From: Stentor coeruleus | Taxonomy: Eukaryota; Ciliophora; Heterotrichea; Heterotrichida; Stentoridae | Assembly (NCBI GenBank): GCA_001970955.1 | Contig: MPUH01000007.1 | Span: 62,001 to 126,000 of the forward strand | Direction of reading: 5' to 3' | Length of the DNA: 64,000 nt | Shown here: piece by piece, positions 53,557 through 63,809 of the stretch | Position numbering within the stretch: the first letter of the stretch is position 1 | Layout: each line of letters starts with the position of its first letter | Position numbers and translations under genes: made by a program | Notes under the pieces: model-generated | Databases searched by the model: none | Told to the model about the DNA's origin: nothing | What the model saw: the letters and a program-made list of their open reading frames with translations, nothing else

Positions 53557-56500
53557 ATGTTTAAGAATCCAAGGAACAACAGAACTTTTTCTTCGAACTC
53601 TGACTACATTGATCCAGAACCTCCACTTCTTTCAATTCCTAAACAAAACTGCTCATTTATTATCCATACAAAGTCCGCAAGTAAGTCACACCGAATGCAA
53701 AGACCCTTATCAGAGCTGAAATATGCATCAAACCATAAATCAAAATTTTCCAAATACCTTCCAAAAGATCATTCATTCGACCATGAAAGAATATCAGAAG
53801 ACCACTGGTCCTACAAACTTCGTGCTGGGCTAATCGAAGAAGAGAACTTCAAACTAAAAAACCGCCTTGAAGAACTAATCCAAGACCAAGAACTCGAATC
53901 AAACCAAGAACTAGCAAAAATCAAGAAAAAAATCCGCAAACTCCAACACAAACTCATATCCCGTGAAGATCGCATCCTAGCATTAAAATCTGCAATAAAA
54001 TCCTCTAAAATCCCAGAATGTGAAAACAAAATCAAAAACTCCATAGATGAAGCTAACAAACTTATGCATCTACTCAATAAACTTGATAGTCAAAATAATG
54101 CTAAACACTTTGGGGAATATGAAGGACGTAAATCAGGAATTGCAACTGAACTCCAGGCTTTGCGTAAAGAGAATTTGTTATTAAAAAAATCATCAGGTCA
54201 AGCTTTTCATGATTTAGAAATACTAAAAGCTAAGCTTTATAACTTAGAAAATCGTAAACAGAAAAAAATCATTAAGGCTAAAATTGCTAAATTGACTAAA
54301 GAAAAGTTGGAAATAATGAAAGTTTGTGAAAAAATTGATGAGGATTTTGAATTTACAGAGAAGGAACTTATTGAAAAAGTACAAAAGGAAATGAAAGTTG
54401 AGGAAGAAAATATTAGGGTGTTAGAAGAGAATGAAAGGAGGATTATTGAGCAGGATAAAGCTATAAATGATATGAAACAGAAGGTGGAAACTTTGAAACT
54501 TGCGAGTAAGGCTAAAAGGACTATGACGTTTATGTCGATTAAAATTAGAGAGGAAGTCCTGATTAAACTTATGAACCCACCGAGATTACTGGTTAAGATC
54601 AATCAAGTGCTGAAGAAAAAGAAAATGCTTATAACGGTGTTTTTGTCGCTTTTGGATAAAAATAATAATGGGCTGATGCACCCATTAGCGTTTATGGCAC
54701 GGATGAAAGATTATGGGTTGAAAGTTAAAGCTAGACATTTGCAAGAATTATCTAAGCTCTTAGGTACTAATTTTACTCATATTCCCTTAAGAAAAATTGA
54801 AGAGATGTTCGATAAATACAAATACGATAATGAATACATTAGTTCATCAAGTGAAGATGAAGGACCTACAAACAAAAAATCTTCTCAAAAACCCTCTTCT
54901 CCATCTTTGATTATTGTTCCATCAAGCATTCAAGAACTTAATAAAGAGCTTAATACCAGCTCATTTGAAAACCCTAATACCCATTCAAAACCATCAGAAA
55001 AAATACTACCTTGTATAACAATAAACGATATCACTGAAATCTTAGAAGAAATCAAAGACAAAATGCTAATTTTCAGACTACCGAAAAACAAACTTTTCAG
55101 CATGCTTTTCGGTTATGATTTTGACCCTGATGAAGGGTTAGGTTTGAATGAATTTATTGACTATATAGAAAAATCTCCATTAAATCTTCAGAATCGTCAT
55201 CAAAATACTCTACTTATAAGGTATATTATTGAACCTGAAAAGATAAAACATGTTAAAGAAAGTGAAATTTATAAGTTTAAAGGGACAATAAGAGAATTTT
55301 GTCGTAAACTTGCAAGGACACTACCTGATTGGGAAATATTTTCTGATATGGATATCGAAAACTTTAAGAAATTATTAAATGAAAACCTTAGGAAATGTTA
55401 TAAAGATATAATGAAGACTGTTAAAAAAATTGATGAAAAACAAGAGCAGAAAATCAAATTTTCTGAGTTTTTGAATCTGCTTAAAGATTTTGATATTGAT
55501 TTTCCTGAAAAAATGAACTCTTGGATGATGTTAGAATTTGGAGTTAAAAATAAACAGGATAAGTTTGAGTATATGAAATTTCTTAAGGAATATGGAGAAA
55601 ATGAGAATAGACTTAATGTTGAAGATAAAATGATAGGGAGGATTTCTAGAAGTCCAAATGCGAGAGGATCGGTTATGTTTGAAAATTTGAAGGGGTTGGT
55701 TAATAAAATAAATGAGACTTCTAATTTTGGTTTTAATAGAGTTGACCCTGTGATTACGGATGATAAATTTGCTGAGCTTATATATTCGGTTGATGAAAAT
55801 ATTGATAGGAATGCTTTAAATGCGATTTCGGATAGGTTTTCAGTGAATAATAGTGGTAAAAACACTAAAGAAATTGATGTCAAAAGTTTTGTTAATAGAT
55901 TAAAAGAACTGGGTCTCAAAGATTTTCCAGAGAAAAACTATGAAAAAGATGAAGACTGCGAGATTTATGATGAAAATGAGAATAGCGAAAATTCTCAGGA
56001 AAACGAAGAAGTAGAAAAAGAACAAGTTTATGAAGACTATAAAGAAATTATAGAAAGCAAAGATACTATCAATGAGCCATACAATGAAAATAGCATACCA
56101 AATACAAAAAATAAAAGCTATTCACAGAAATCCCTTCCTCAAAAAGAATTGCTTTCTGAATCTAATAATTCTGAATTTGAATACTCTAATGACTATGAAA
56201 AAATCTCAGACAAATCATTTTCTTCTGCTCAAGGGCATTATGAAGAGAATAAAAAGCATCTTAATGATGACCCAAAAAATATAGTAAAATTAATAACACC
56301 TCCTGAAGATCAAGAAGGTTATGAAAACGAAATTTCCGCTAAGTCCAATTCTAAATCCCAATCTTCTATATCATCAAAAGTAAATTCATCTAAATGCTTA
56401 CCTTTAGAAAAAAGTAGTTTATCAGTTTCAAAATCTTCAACACCTATATCAACACCTTCTTATAAATCTGAGTCTAGATCATCTTCGTCATCTTTAAAAA

Positions 56501-56661
56501 AAGGAAAAAATTCATTGATTAAATCTGAAAAAGATCTTAATTTAGATTGCAAAATTGAAGATGTGTATAGAAGTGATGAGAAATTACAGAATATTATTGT
56601 AAATGCAGGAATTAATATAAAAAGTGGTATTGAGCTAAAAGGTTGCCAATTACAAGATTAA
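53557..56661 (+). CDS. Coiled-coil protein with EF-hand-like modules
   Basis: 1034 residues, beginning 92 bp after the previous stop on the same strand. Residues about 85-320 are an uninterrupted charged coiled coil (EENFKLKNRLEELIQDQELE; NRKQKKIIKAKIAKLTKEKL). After this come EF-hand-like modules: LLDKNNNGLMHPLAFMARM (about 365, with Asp, Asn, Asn and Gly in loop positions but no acidic residue at the last position), FGYDFDPDEGLGLNEFIDYI (about 525) and KIDEKQEQKIKFSEFLNLL (about 630). The last 250 residues are acidic, then Ser-rich and disordered. Calcium-responsive cortical or ciliary scaffold is a reasonable inference, as ciliates have many such proteins. No named orthologue recognised. 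Confidence 0.7.
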   Translation: MFKNPRNNRTFSSNSDYIDPEPPLLSIPKQNCSFIIHTKSASKSHRMQRPLSELKYASNHKSKFSKYLPKDHSFDHERISEDHWSYKLRAGLIEEENFKLKNRLEELIQDQELESNQELAKIKKKIRKLQHKLISREDRILALKSAIKSSKIPECENKIKNSIDEANKLMHLLNKLDSQNNAKHFGEYEGRKSGIATELQALRKENLLLKKSSGQAFHDLEILKAKLYNLENRKQKKIIKAKIAKLTKEKLEIMKVCEKIDEDFEFTEKELIEKVQKEMKVEEENIRVLEENERRIIEQDKAINDMKQKVETLKLASKAKRTMTFMSIKIREEVLIKLMNPPRLLVKINQVLKKKKMLITVFLSLLDKNNNGLMHPLAFMARMKDYGLKVKARHLQELSKLLGTNFTHIPLRKIEEMFDKYKYDNEYISSSSEDEGPTNKKSSQKPSSPSLIIVPSSIQELNKELNTSSFENPNTHSKPSEKILPCITINDITEILEEIKDKMLIFRLPKNKLFSMLFGYDFDPDEGLGLNEFIDYIEKSPLNLQNRHQNTLLIRYIIEPEKIKHVKESEIYKFKGTIREFCRKLARTLPDWEIFSDMDIENFKKLLNENLRKCYKDIMKTVKKIDEKQEQKIKFSEFLNLLKDFDIDFPEKMNSWMMLEFGVKNKQDKFEYMKFLKEYGENENRLNVEDKMIGRISRSPNARGSVMFENLKGLVNKINETSNFGFNRVDPVITDDKFAELIYSVDENIDRNALNAISDRFSVNNSGKNTKEIDVKSFVNRLKELGLKDFPEKNYEKDEDCEIYDENENSENSQENEEVEKEQVYEDYKEIIESKDTINEPYNENSIPNTKNKSYSQKSLPQKELLSESNNSEFEYSNDYEKISDKSFSSAQGHYEENKKHLNDDPKNIVKLITPPEDQEGYENEISAKSNSKSQSSISSKVNSSKCLPLEKSSLSVSKSSTPISTPSYKSESRSSSSSLKKGKNSLIKSEKDLNLDCKIEDVYRSDEKLQNIIVNAGINIKSGIELKGCQLQD

Positions 56662-56858
56662 TTTAGAGTAGATACTGTTAAATGTTTATAGAATTTAATT
56701 GATTTATACAAAAAATGTTTGATTTTAACTTAATTTTTAGATATTTTTATTATATTTTTAAGCATCTTTCGAACACTCTTTGCTCTTTAACTACTAAATA
56801 AAGCTACTACAATTCATAAAATCACAAATAAATCTTCTAATAATTTTTTTAATATAAA

Positions 56859-59800
56859 CTACTGATAATTAGCAATACTCAACCTAACATCCGAAACACT
56901 CACATCATACGACAAATGATTAATTGTAGCTGATTCCGGTGCTCTTTCCTCAGGTATCGAATCTCTTACATATGAAACACTAGGTTCAAGGTTAGGCATA
57001 GCAAATTCTCTAACTTCTTGTGGTTCACTAGTCATCCATTCATTAAAAACATCAGCAAATTGACCAATAAATGCACAAAGTATACCAAAAACCAAAACAA
57101 TAATCACATAATAAACACCAACAGTCTTATCTTTAAACAGAAACCCTACCAAAATAACCAAAAGAACTGGGCAAAAAACATGTAAAACTCTATAAATGAT
57201 ATACTCAAATGGAGATTTGTATATCATAAAAACTATAAATGATAATAAAACAAACAAAACTATTGAACAAGAAACTATTAAAAAGTCTTGAAGTGATGCT
57301 AAAATAAAGCTTATAAAAAGGAAAAACCCTAATTCACTTGTATATAAATAAGGGAATGCCGATTTTTCAATTTCAGCTGTTGGAGATTTTTCAGGTGATT
57401 TATATTTATATACCGAAATAGGTTCACTTCTAATTTTCGCATCAGTTTTATCAAGGTTTCTATGGGCTGAAGTGTATGCTTCACCATCAGAGTTGTTTAA
57501 ATCCTCATCAAAAGAATGTGACTCAACAACAATCTTTGGAGGATCCATATCAGACTCATTCCCATTTTCACTTTTACTTTCGCTTTCCTTATCTTTTTCT
57601 TCATCATTCTTAGGTTTTCTATCAATTTTCAATAAAATAACTACTTTTTTCACTTTTAACCCTTTTGTCATAAATTTTAATATGTCTGAAGACTCTGAAG
57701 ATATTGTGTTGTTTTTTAAAGAAACTTTGAGGAAAACCAAAACTGATATGTAGAATATAAGCACACAAGGAGCTATGCAAAAACTAAATGTGTTCTGAAT
57801 ACTGGAAAAATCAGGTTTCACTAAGCTGATCCCAGCAAAATATATAACAGGTATTGCACTGGCTAAATAATAAGTTAAATAAACAAAAGTGAAAATTTTA
57901 TAAAGTAAAGATCTTGATATAATAAAGCGGCATATTATATGACTAAACCCAATAAAAAATATAATAAACCAGAAATATTGAAGGTTTTCTATAAAAAGAA
58001 CCCCTGGATTATTATCAAGACCTATAATATCAAGAGTACTACGCTTGTTTATTTTAACTGGCTTATAGAACTGTAAATGTGCCCAAGCAAATGATGAAAA
58101 GTAATTAGGATGATCTGAAGATGCAGATTTGAAACAATATATTATTTGAAATACCCATAAAGGAAAAATTAACCCTGGGAGGATTCCTATTGTAGTTTTA
58201 GATGAAAGGTTAAAGGCAAATACTGCAAATAATGATATAAATGATACACAGGCTATGAAAAAAGTTACAGTCCCAACATATTCGAATCCTGAATCTTTAT
58301 AAGTGGATATTGATATTTCACTTTTATTGTTGTCGATTGTATGATTTGTTGCATTGTTTGATGGATCTGTATTGTTCTTTGATGGTATTGTAGAATTGGT
58401 TTTAGTACATGTATCTGGTTTTGGGTTAATGTTTGTGATAAGGGATGTATTTGTACAAGTCCATTCTTTGTCAATTGTGCAGTTTGTGCATCCGTCATTT
58501 GGGATTGAGTTGCCGTCATCACATTTTTCTGAAGATGAAGAGTAACGAAGACCATCACCACAGATTTGACCATTGCTATCTTTTTTACATTTGCTACACC
58601 CATCGCTGCTAATTAGATTCCCGTCATCACATTCTTCACCTTTTTCTAATATTCCATTCCCACATACCGGGGGAACAATTATGCAGTTTACACAATAATT
58701 ATCTTTAGGATTATCACATTGTTCGTTTTGTTCAACAATCCCATTCCCACAAACTGATGTTGTTTCATTATTATTAGTATTATTATTCGCAGGATCCTCA
58801 ATTAATTTACAAATATCTTTAGAGTTCTCCGATCCTCCCGAACAAGTGTAACCATTTTCAATCATACAAAAACTATCACAGCCATCATTAGAAATATTGT
58901 TTCCATCGTCACATTGTTCAGCAGTTGAAAATCTAAGTCCATTGCCACAAGCATCATTTTTAATAATAGTAAAAGAATATTCTGTATACAAAGATATAGT
59001 CTCAGCATACACTTTTACCGATATTGATTGAGTTAATTGTAATAAAGGTATAGTATAATTAGCAATACTTATATTGCTATATAAACTATAAGAATCATCA
59101 ATAGTAATATTTGATTTACTATCAGAGGCTATAAATTCTAAAGTAATTTCCTGAATATAATAATCAATATAAAGCCTATAAACAAGAGTTGATGAGGAGA
59201 AAACTGGTTGAAGGTCTCCTACAGCATTAAACTCTAAAAGAGTTGAATCATTATTTTTCATAACAAAGTCTAAAGTATATGTTTCATTAAACCCAGGGTC
59301 TTCTGCAATAACTAATATTTCTATATGATTATTTCCAATCATAACACCCAAGGACTTTGAAGAAGCTAAATACTCAGACCCATTAATAAAAACTTGGGCA
59401 TTGAGGTCTTCAGGGACAAGCATATAAGAAAATGGGCTTGTCATATAATCAAAAGGGGCAATAGTATAATGTATAACTAAATCAGAAAATGTTTCAACAG
59501 TGATAATCTCAGGAAGGTTACAACATAAAGTTACTTGATCATAACTCGTCATATTATCAGCAATCCCTTGATATATTCTTAGCTCTTCTAAATACCGATT
59601 CCTATTCTTTACTTCTAAGCTTAAATAATAATAACTAATCTTCCCACTATTATCTTTACCTTTAATAATAACCACATCACTTGGATAAGCTACAGTTAAA
59701 CCACTAATAACAGCTCCAGATTTAGCTGTTACATCAGCATATTGTCCTGTAGATGATGAGATTACTATATCATTAGAACTTTGACATACTGATTTTAATG

Positions 59801-60494
59801 AATATATTAAACCAATAATTGAATCAAGCTTAGGTGATACTATATAAACATAGTAATCAGGGGCAAATCTTGGTAAAAAATACGCATTTATATTTAAAAG
59901 TTCTAAATCTGTTAACATTGAATTATCAGGGGTTTTGTATATTTTATATACCATAGCACATGTACTATACAAAACTTGTAAATAATTAGTACCATAAGCT
60001 AATTGTAAAGTTAAAGAACTTGAAACTGAAGTCCAAGAAGTTTTTCTTTTAGTTGTAGAAAAAAGTTTTATTGAGTATCCAGATATAGTTGTACTAAAGG
60101 TTAAAGATGTTGAAGTTGTTGTTCCACAATCATATGATCCACAAACTGTTGAGCCTATTGTAATAGTATGATGGGTATCTGTACATGTTGAATAAGGAAT
60201 TATAAAATCTGTTGATGATGAATCTTGAATGGTTATAATATTGAAACCATTTGATAGGATTAAAGGTATAGTACCTGAAAAATCAAGACTTGAATATAAT
60301 ACGGAGTTTACATATATGTCGATATGTTCTGAGTCGTTTATAGTCAAATACATAATATTTTCTTGATGGATTGTTGGGTCAAAATAAGGATCTGTATCAT
60401 AACTGGCAAAGCTTGGGACCAGTCCTGTGAAATTAACTTGAAGAATCTCAGCTAGTGCTTTCTGGGCTATTAAGACAAAGATACTAAATAACAT
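56859..60494 (-). CDS. DUF4215 Cys-rich multi-pass surface protein
   Basis: 1211 residues, ATG at 60494, TAA stop. It starts with a signal peptide (MLFSIFVLIAQKALA). Residues about 20-510 are Ser/Thr/Tyr-rich beta-strand modules, probably cadherin-like beta sandwiches, with many N-glycosylation sites. From about 515 to 700 there are DUF4215-type disulfide repeats (CGNGLRFSTAEQCDDGNNIS, GDGLRYSSSSEKCDDGNSIP, CGNGILEKGEECDDGNLISS, each followed by DGC), about four in all. After a membrane-proximal linker there are roughly eight to nine hydrophobic spans (FFIACVSFISLFAVFAF, YFWFIIFFIGFSHIICRF, FIVSCSIVLFVLLSFIVFM), with an acidic cytosolic loop. Proteins of this plan are common in ciliates and may be cell-surface receptors or adhesion proteins; the function is unknown. 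Confidence 0.85.
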   Translation of the reverse strand: MLFSIFVLIAQKALAEILQVNFTGLVPSFASYDTDPYFDPTIHQENIMYLTINDSEHIDIYVNSVLYSSLDFSGTIPLILSNGFNIITIQDSSSTDFIIPYSTCTDTHHTITIGSTVCGSYDCGTTTSTSLTFSTTISGYSIKLFSTTKRKTSWTSVSSSLTLQLAYGTNYLQVLYSTCAMVYKIYKTPDNSMLTDLELLNINAYFLPRFAPDYYVYIVSPKLDSIIGLIYSLKSVCQSSNDIVISSSTGQYADVTAKSGAVISGLTVAYPSDVVIIKGKDNSGKISYYYLSLEVKNRNRYLEELRIYQGIADNMTSYDQVTLCCNLPEIITVETFSDLVIHYTIAPFDYMTSPFSYMLVPEDLNAQVFINGSEYLASSKSLGVMIGNNHIEILVIAEDPGFNETYTLDFVMKNNDSTLLEFNAVGDLQPVFSSSTLVYRLYIDYYIQEITLEFIASDSKSNITIDDSYSLYSNISIANYTIPLLQLTQSISVKVYAETISLYTEYSFTIIKNDACGNGLRFSTAEQCDDGNNISNDGCDSFCMIENGYTCSGGSENSKDICKLIEDPANNNTNNNETTSVCGNGIVEQNEQCDNPKDNYCVNCIIVPPVCGNGILEKGEECDDGNLISSDGCSKCKKDSNGQICGDGLRYSSSSEKCDDGNSIPNDGCTNCTIDKEWTCTNTSLITNINPKPDTCTKTNSTIPSKNNTDPSNNATNHTIDNNKSEISISTYKDSGFEYVGTVTFFIACVSFISLFAVFAFNLSSKTTIGILPGLIFPLWVFQIIYCFKSASSDHPNYFSSFAWAHLQFYKPVKINKRSTLDIIGLDNNPGVLFIENLQYFWFIIFFIGFSHIICRFIISRSLLYKIFTFVYLTYYLASAIPVIYFAGISLVKPDFSSIQNTFSFCIAPCVLIFYISVLVFLKVSLKNNTISSESSDILKFMTKGLKVKKVVILLKIDRKPKNDEEKDKESESKSENGNESDMDPPKIVVESHSFDEDLNNSDGEAYTSAHRNLDKTDAKIRSEPISVYKYKSPEKSPTAEIEKSAFPYLYTSELGFFLFISFILASLQDFLIVSCSIVLFVLLSFIVFMIYKSPFEYIIYRVLHVFCPVLLVILVGFLFKDKTVGVYYVIIVLVFGILCAFIGQFADVFNEWMTSEPQEVREFAMPNLEPSVSYVRDSIPEERAPESATINHLSYDVSVSDVRLSIANYQ

Positions 60495-61401
60495 TATAAG
60501 AAAGATACGCTAGAAGCTTAGACTAGATATCTTATAAGATACCTCCATTTTTTAACTAAATTATTATCCTCGACAAAAACTTGTTTGAAATAACTTGGTT
60601 TGGTTTATTTTTGTAATTTTAGGCCCTGTTATCTTAATAGTAAAGATAGAGGTACTTGATAAATTATTTTGAGGGTTTTGAAAAACTATTTAAAATTTTG
60701 AGAATTTTGGCTTAGGTCTTGATTTTTAATCTGTCAGATAATTATTTTTGTTTTAAGATTTTACTATACATTGTGATTTAAAATAGCTTTGCTAGGAATT
60801 TTAGAACAGATTTTTTAGGTAATTTTGAGACATGTTGCACCGCTTTGTATTGTTTTGGAAAATTTTTAGGCTTTTATGTAATACTAGGATATCATCGTCA
60901 GAAAGAAGTACTTTAAACGATAATACTCTTGTTCATTTTATACACAAAACCCTTTAATTATATATAAAAATAAGATAATAAAACTCTAAACATCTTAATT
61001 AGTTTCTACTGTGATAGTAAGAAATATATTCTTTTGGTTTTTTAGCATAGATATTAAAGGAAATAAGTTTATTTTTATGCACATAAAAGTAAAGATAAGA
61101 ATGCAAGTTTAAAAGATCTTAGAGAAATATCTAAATAGAATATTTTTGTTATTTTTAATTTGATTGATTTTTATGACTGAAAACCCATTGATTATTTTAA
61201 GATTATAACCTTACAAGCATAAACTTCATTAGTCAAAAAAAAATCCTAAATCAATCTTCACCAAAAAATCCTATCTAAAAATTCCCTAGCATTCCAGCAC
61301 CTAAAATCTTCATTCTCTTATAACCACCCAAAGTTTACTCTATATAATACTTTCATCATATTTACTAAAGCAAAATCTACAATCAACCTATTCTTAATCT
61401 A
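60495..61401. other. Intergenic region between two minus-strand genes
   Basis: 907 bp. The left side is T/G-rich on the + strand (5' of the DUF4215 gene). From about 61200 to 61401 it is A/C-rich, next to the 3' end of the coiled-coil gene. Nothing coding seen. Confidence 0.5.
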
Positions 61402-62316
61402 TCAAGAAAAGCTGATAGAATTTCTCTTATGACCAACCTTCAACCTACTAATCTCTTGTCCTTTCTTCATCTCCAACTCATTCTCAATACTCACCATCTC
61501 ACTCTGCATATCTTTTTTCATCTGCATCCTAATCTGTTCAAAAATCATCCCTTCCCCATCCATTTCCTTCATCTGACTCTCATACTTAACCTGTACCTCA
61601 GCCGCTCTTTTAGCTTTTTCCAAACAATATTTTTCCATAATTTTCTCAATCTCTTCCTCTAACCCTTCAAATCCTTCATCCATATCATCTTCTTCAATTA
61701 TTTTAGCAAAAGTAATACTTTGTAAATCCCTTTCTTCTTTAACTTGTAATAAAGCGCTATTATTTAATCTTCCTGAAACATTCATCCTAAAACTCTCCAT
61801 GCTTTTTGTAAGCATAGTTTTTTTCCTAGACGCAAGTCTTTTTTGTAAATCAGCATCTTGTGATTTGAAGTCCATTACAGCTTTTTTAGCTACTTCAAGA
61901 TTCCTTAGTTTTTGATAGTCTATAACACGATTAAGAGATTTTTCACTATTAACAACTTGAGCTAATTCGACTTGAGCTAATTGTTCTGTTTTTTTTTGTT
62001 GATATTGTTCTTTACGTTCTTCCATAGTCACTGGTTTTGTTGGGCTTTTTGGTAGACCTTCTTTCATTGCCGCTATGACATCTTTGCGAATAAACATTCG
62101 GTGCATACGGTCTTGATAGTCAAAATAACGTTTATCTTTGATATATTCGTAGTACTCTATAGCTTCAGTGTATAAGATTACTAGTTGTTGGATTACGTCA
62201 GTTGTGCAGTTACGTTCAAGCTCAGTTTCTTTGTCAATAAGTCGTGATGCGAAGTCTAGGGAGAGTCTTGGCTTAGAAAGCCTTCCTGAGAATCTTCGTT
62301 GTCCGAGACGGGACAT
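61402..62316 (-). CDS. Coiled-coil protein, unknown
   Basis: 304 residues from the ATG at 62316 (MSRLGQRRFSGRLSKPRLSL); the longer frame begins with TTG at 62328. A basic start is followed by a helical segment (VIQQLVILYTEAIEYYEYIKDKRYFDYQDRMHRMF, about 40-75). Mixed-charge helices run to the end (MEERKEQYQQKKTEQLAQVE; EEEIEKIMEKYCLEKAKRAA; MVSIENELEMKKGQEISRLK). No family recognised. The start lies only 4 bp from the start of the divergent cNMP-binding gene, so transcription of one must begin inside or very close to the other. Confidence 0.7.
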   Translation of the reverse strand: MSRLGQRRFSGRLSKPRLSLDFASRLIDKETELERNCTTDVIQQLVILYTEAIEYYEYIKDKRYFDYQDRMHRMFIRKDVIAAMKEGLPKSPTKPVTMEERKEQYQQKKTEQLAQVELAQVVNSEKSLNRVIDYQKLRNLEVAKKAVMDFKSQDADLQKRLASRKKTMLTKSMESFRMNVSGRLNNSALLQVKEERDLQSITFAKIIEEDDMDEGFEGLEEEIEKIMEKYCLEKAKRAAEVQVKYESQMKEMDGEGMIFEQIRMQMKKDMQSEMVSIENELEMKKGQEISRLKVGHKRNSISFS

Positions 62317-62320
62317 TATA

Positions 62321-63743
62321 ATGAACAATTCTCATCAAGTTTATGTCAATGAAAACAGGTTGTCCCTGAGGAAGTTTGTAAAGCCAACCACTGTCACAAC
62401 ACCTACAAAAATCTCTTCTTGCGTAACAAGTCGAGTGCTCAACAAAAACGACCCAACAAAAACTCGAAACTTGACTCCAGAATTTTCTCCATACAGCAAA
62501 CTTCCTCTAATCACCCCACATAAAAGTACTGAACTTACCTACAACTCAATTCGTTACTGCTTACCAGAATGGCTAACCCGTCGAGAAGACTTTAAAATCC
62601 TATACAAAAATCTTCGTTTAAAAAAAAACCTCGACATTGGAGAAATTTGTTTGCAAAACTCCAGCTTACGTAGTGATGATGAAAAAGAGGCTGTCATGCT
62701 TTGGGTTTCAAATACAAACTTTTTCAAAAAAATGCCCAGAATGGCTTTAAGTGAAACCTGCGATAGATTTTTCACAATAAAAATCCATGAAAAAGCAAAA
62801 GTTATTAGTAAAGGTGAGGAAGGGGATTGTATGTTTTTGATATATCAAGGCGAGGTAGGAATTTATGTTAATGGAGCTAAAATTGGCATAAGATGTGAAG
62901 GAGATGTTATAGGTGAAGCTGCTATGGATACTGATAAGCCGAGAAATGCTGATGCGATTGCAGAAACATCGCTTGTGTTGTTAAAACTCAAAAAAATAGA
63001 CTACCAAAGCATAGTAATGAACTTCAAAAAAGCTGAGAAGTTTGAGAATTCTAAATTTTTAATGAATTTAGAAATCTTTTCTTCGTGGCCTCTGCCGAAA
63101 ATCCAGAAACTCAGTGATTTGCTCATAGTCTCACGTTTCAAACCTGGACAAATTATATACAAAACTGATTCTGAGAGTTTATGCATTTATTTCCTTTTGT
63201 CAGGTTCAGTTGTATTGAAAAAATGTATAGAAATCACTAAGTCCAATAAATGGCCAACAGGTCTCAAGAAATGGGAAGTCCAAAAAGTGACTCAAAAATT
63301 CATGTATCCTTTAGGTCAAATAATCCCTGGAGGGATTTTTGGTATTGAAGCACTTTCTGGAGTTTTATATACAAGTCAAGCTATATGTGAGACAGAAACT
63401 ACACTTTTAGTCCTTAATAAAAGTGAATGTGCTGAAGTGTTTTCTCAATCAGATATAAGGAAAATAAAAAAATATACTATGGCAATCCCTGAAACTAGAG
63501 AATTAAAAGAGAGTTTGATAAAACATATGATTAGTAAGACAGAAAAGGTATTTTTTTATATAGGCAAATCTTATTCAAGATGCATTGCAGGTTAATTATA
63601 AAAATTGGGGAGGAAGGGAGACTGAGATTGAAAAGAGGCTTAGGAGAACAAATAGGTGCGTAAGTTCACTTAAACTTAATTTGGAGAAAAGTTATAAATA
63701 CACATCGTTTTATCAAGAAAAAGTACGTGAAAGCATAAACTAA
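62321..63743 (+). CDS. Protein with two cyclic-nucleotide-binding domains, one 16-nt intron
   Basis: 468 residues after removal of a 16-nt intron (63548-63563). The frame is open upstream, but I start at the ATG at 62321 (MNNSHQVYVNENR) because the earlier part overlaps the divergent gene. The first CNB-like domain (about 134-230) has CMFLIYQGEVGIYV and the phosphate-binding cassette GDVIGEAAMDTDKPRNADAI, including Glu and Arg, so it may bind cAMP or cGMP. A second beta-barrel domain (about 247-387) has SLCIYFLLSGSVVLKK but a degenerate cassette (GGIFGIEALSGVLYTSQAI), lacking Arg. No kinase or channel domain is present. The second exon adds 60 residues (ANLIQDALQVNYKNW...) ending at a TAA at 63741. 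It may be a regulatory or ciliary CNB protein. Confidence 0.85.
63548..63563 (+). other. 16-nt micro-intron
   Basis: GTATTTTTTTATATAG between AAG and GCA codons (phase 0). Without splicing the frame stops at 63595; with it, 60 more codons with normal coding composition follow. Confidence 0.8.
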
Positions 63744-63809
63744 ATATATAAATTATCATATAACACAGGAATTTGTATTTAAATGAAACACATATTTTCC
63801 TATCTACCC

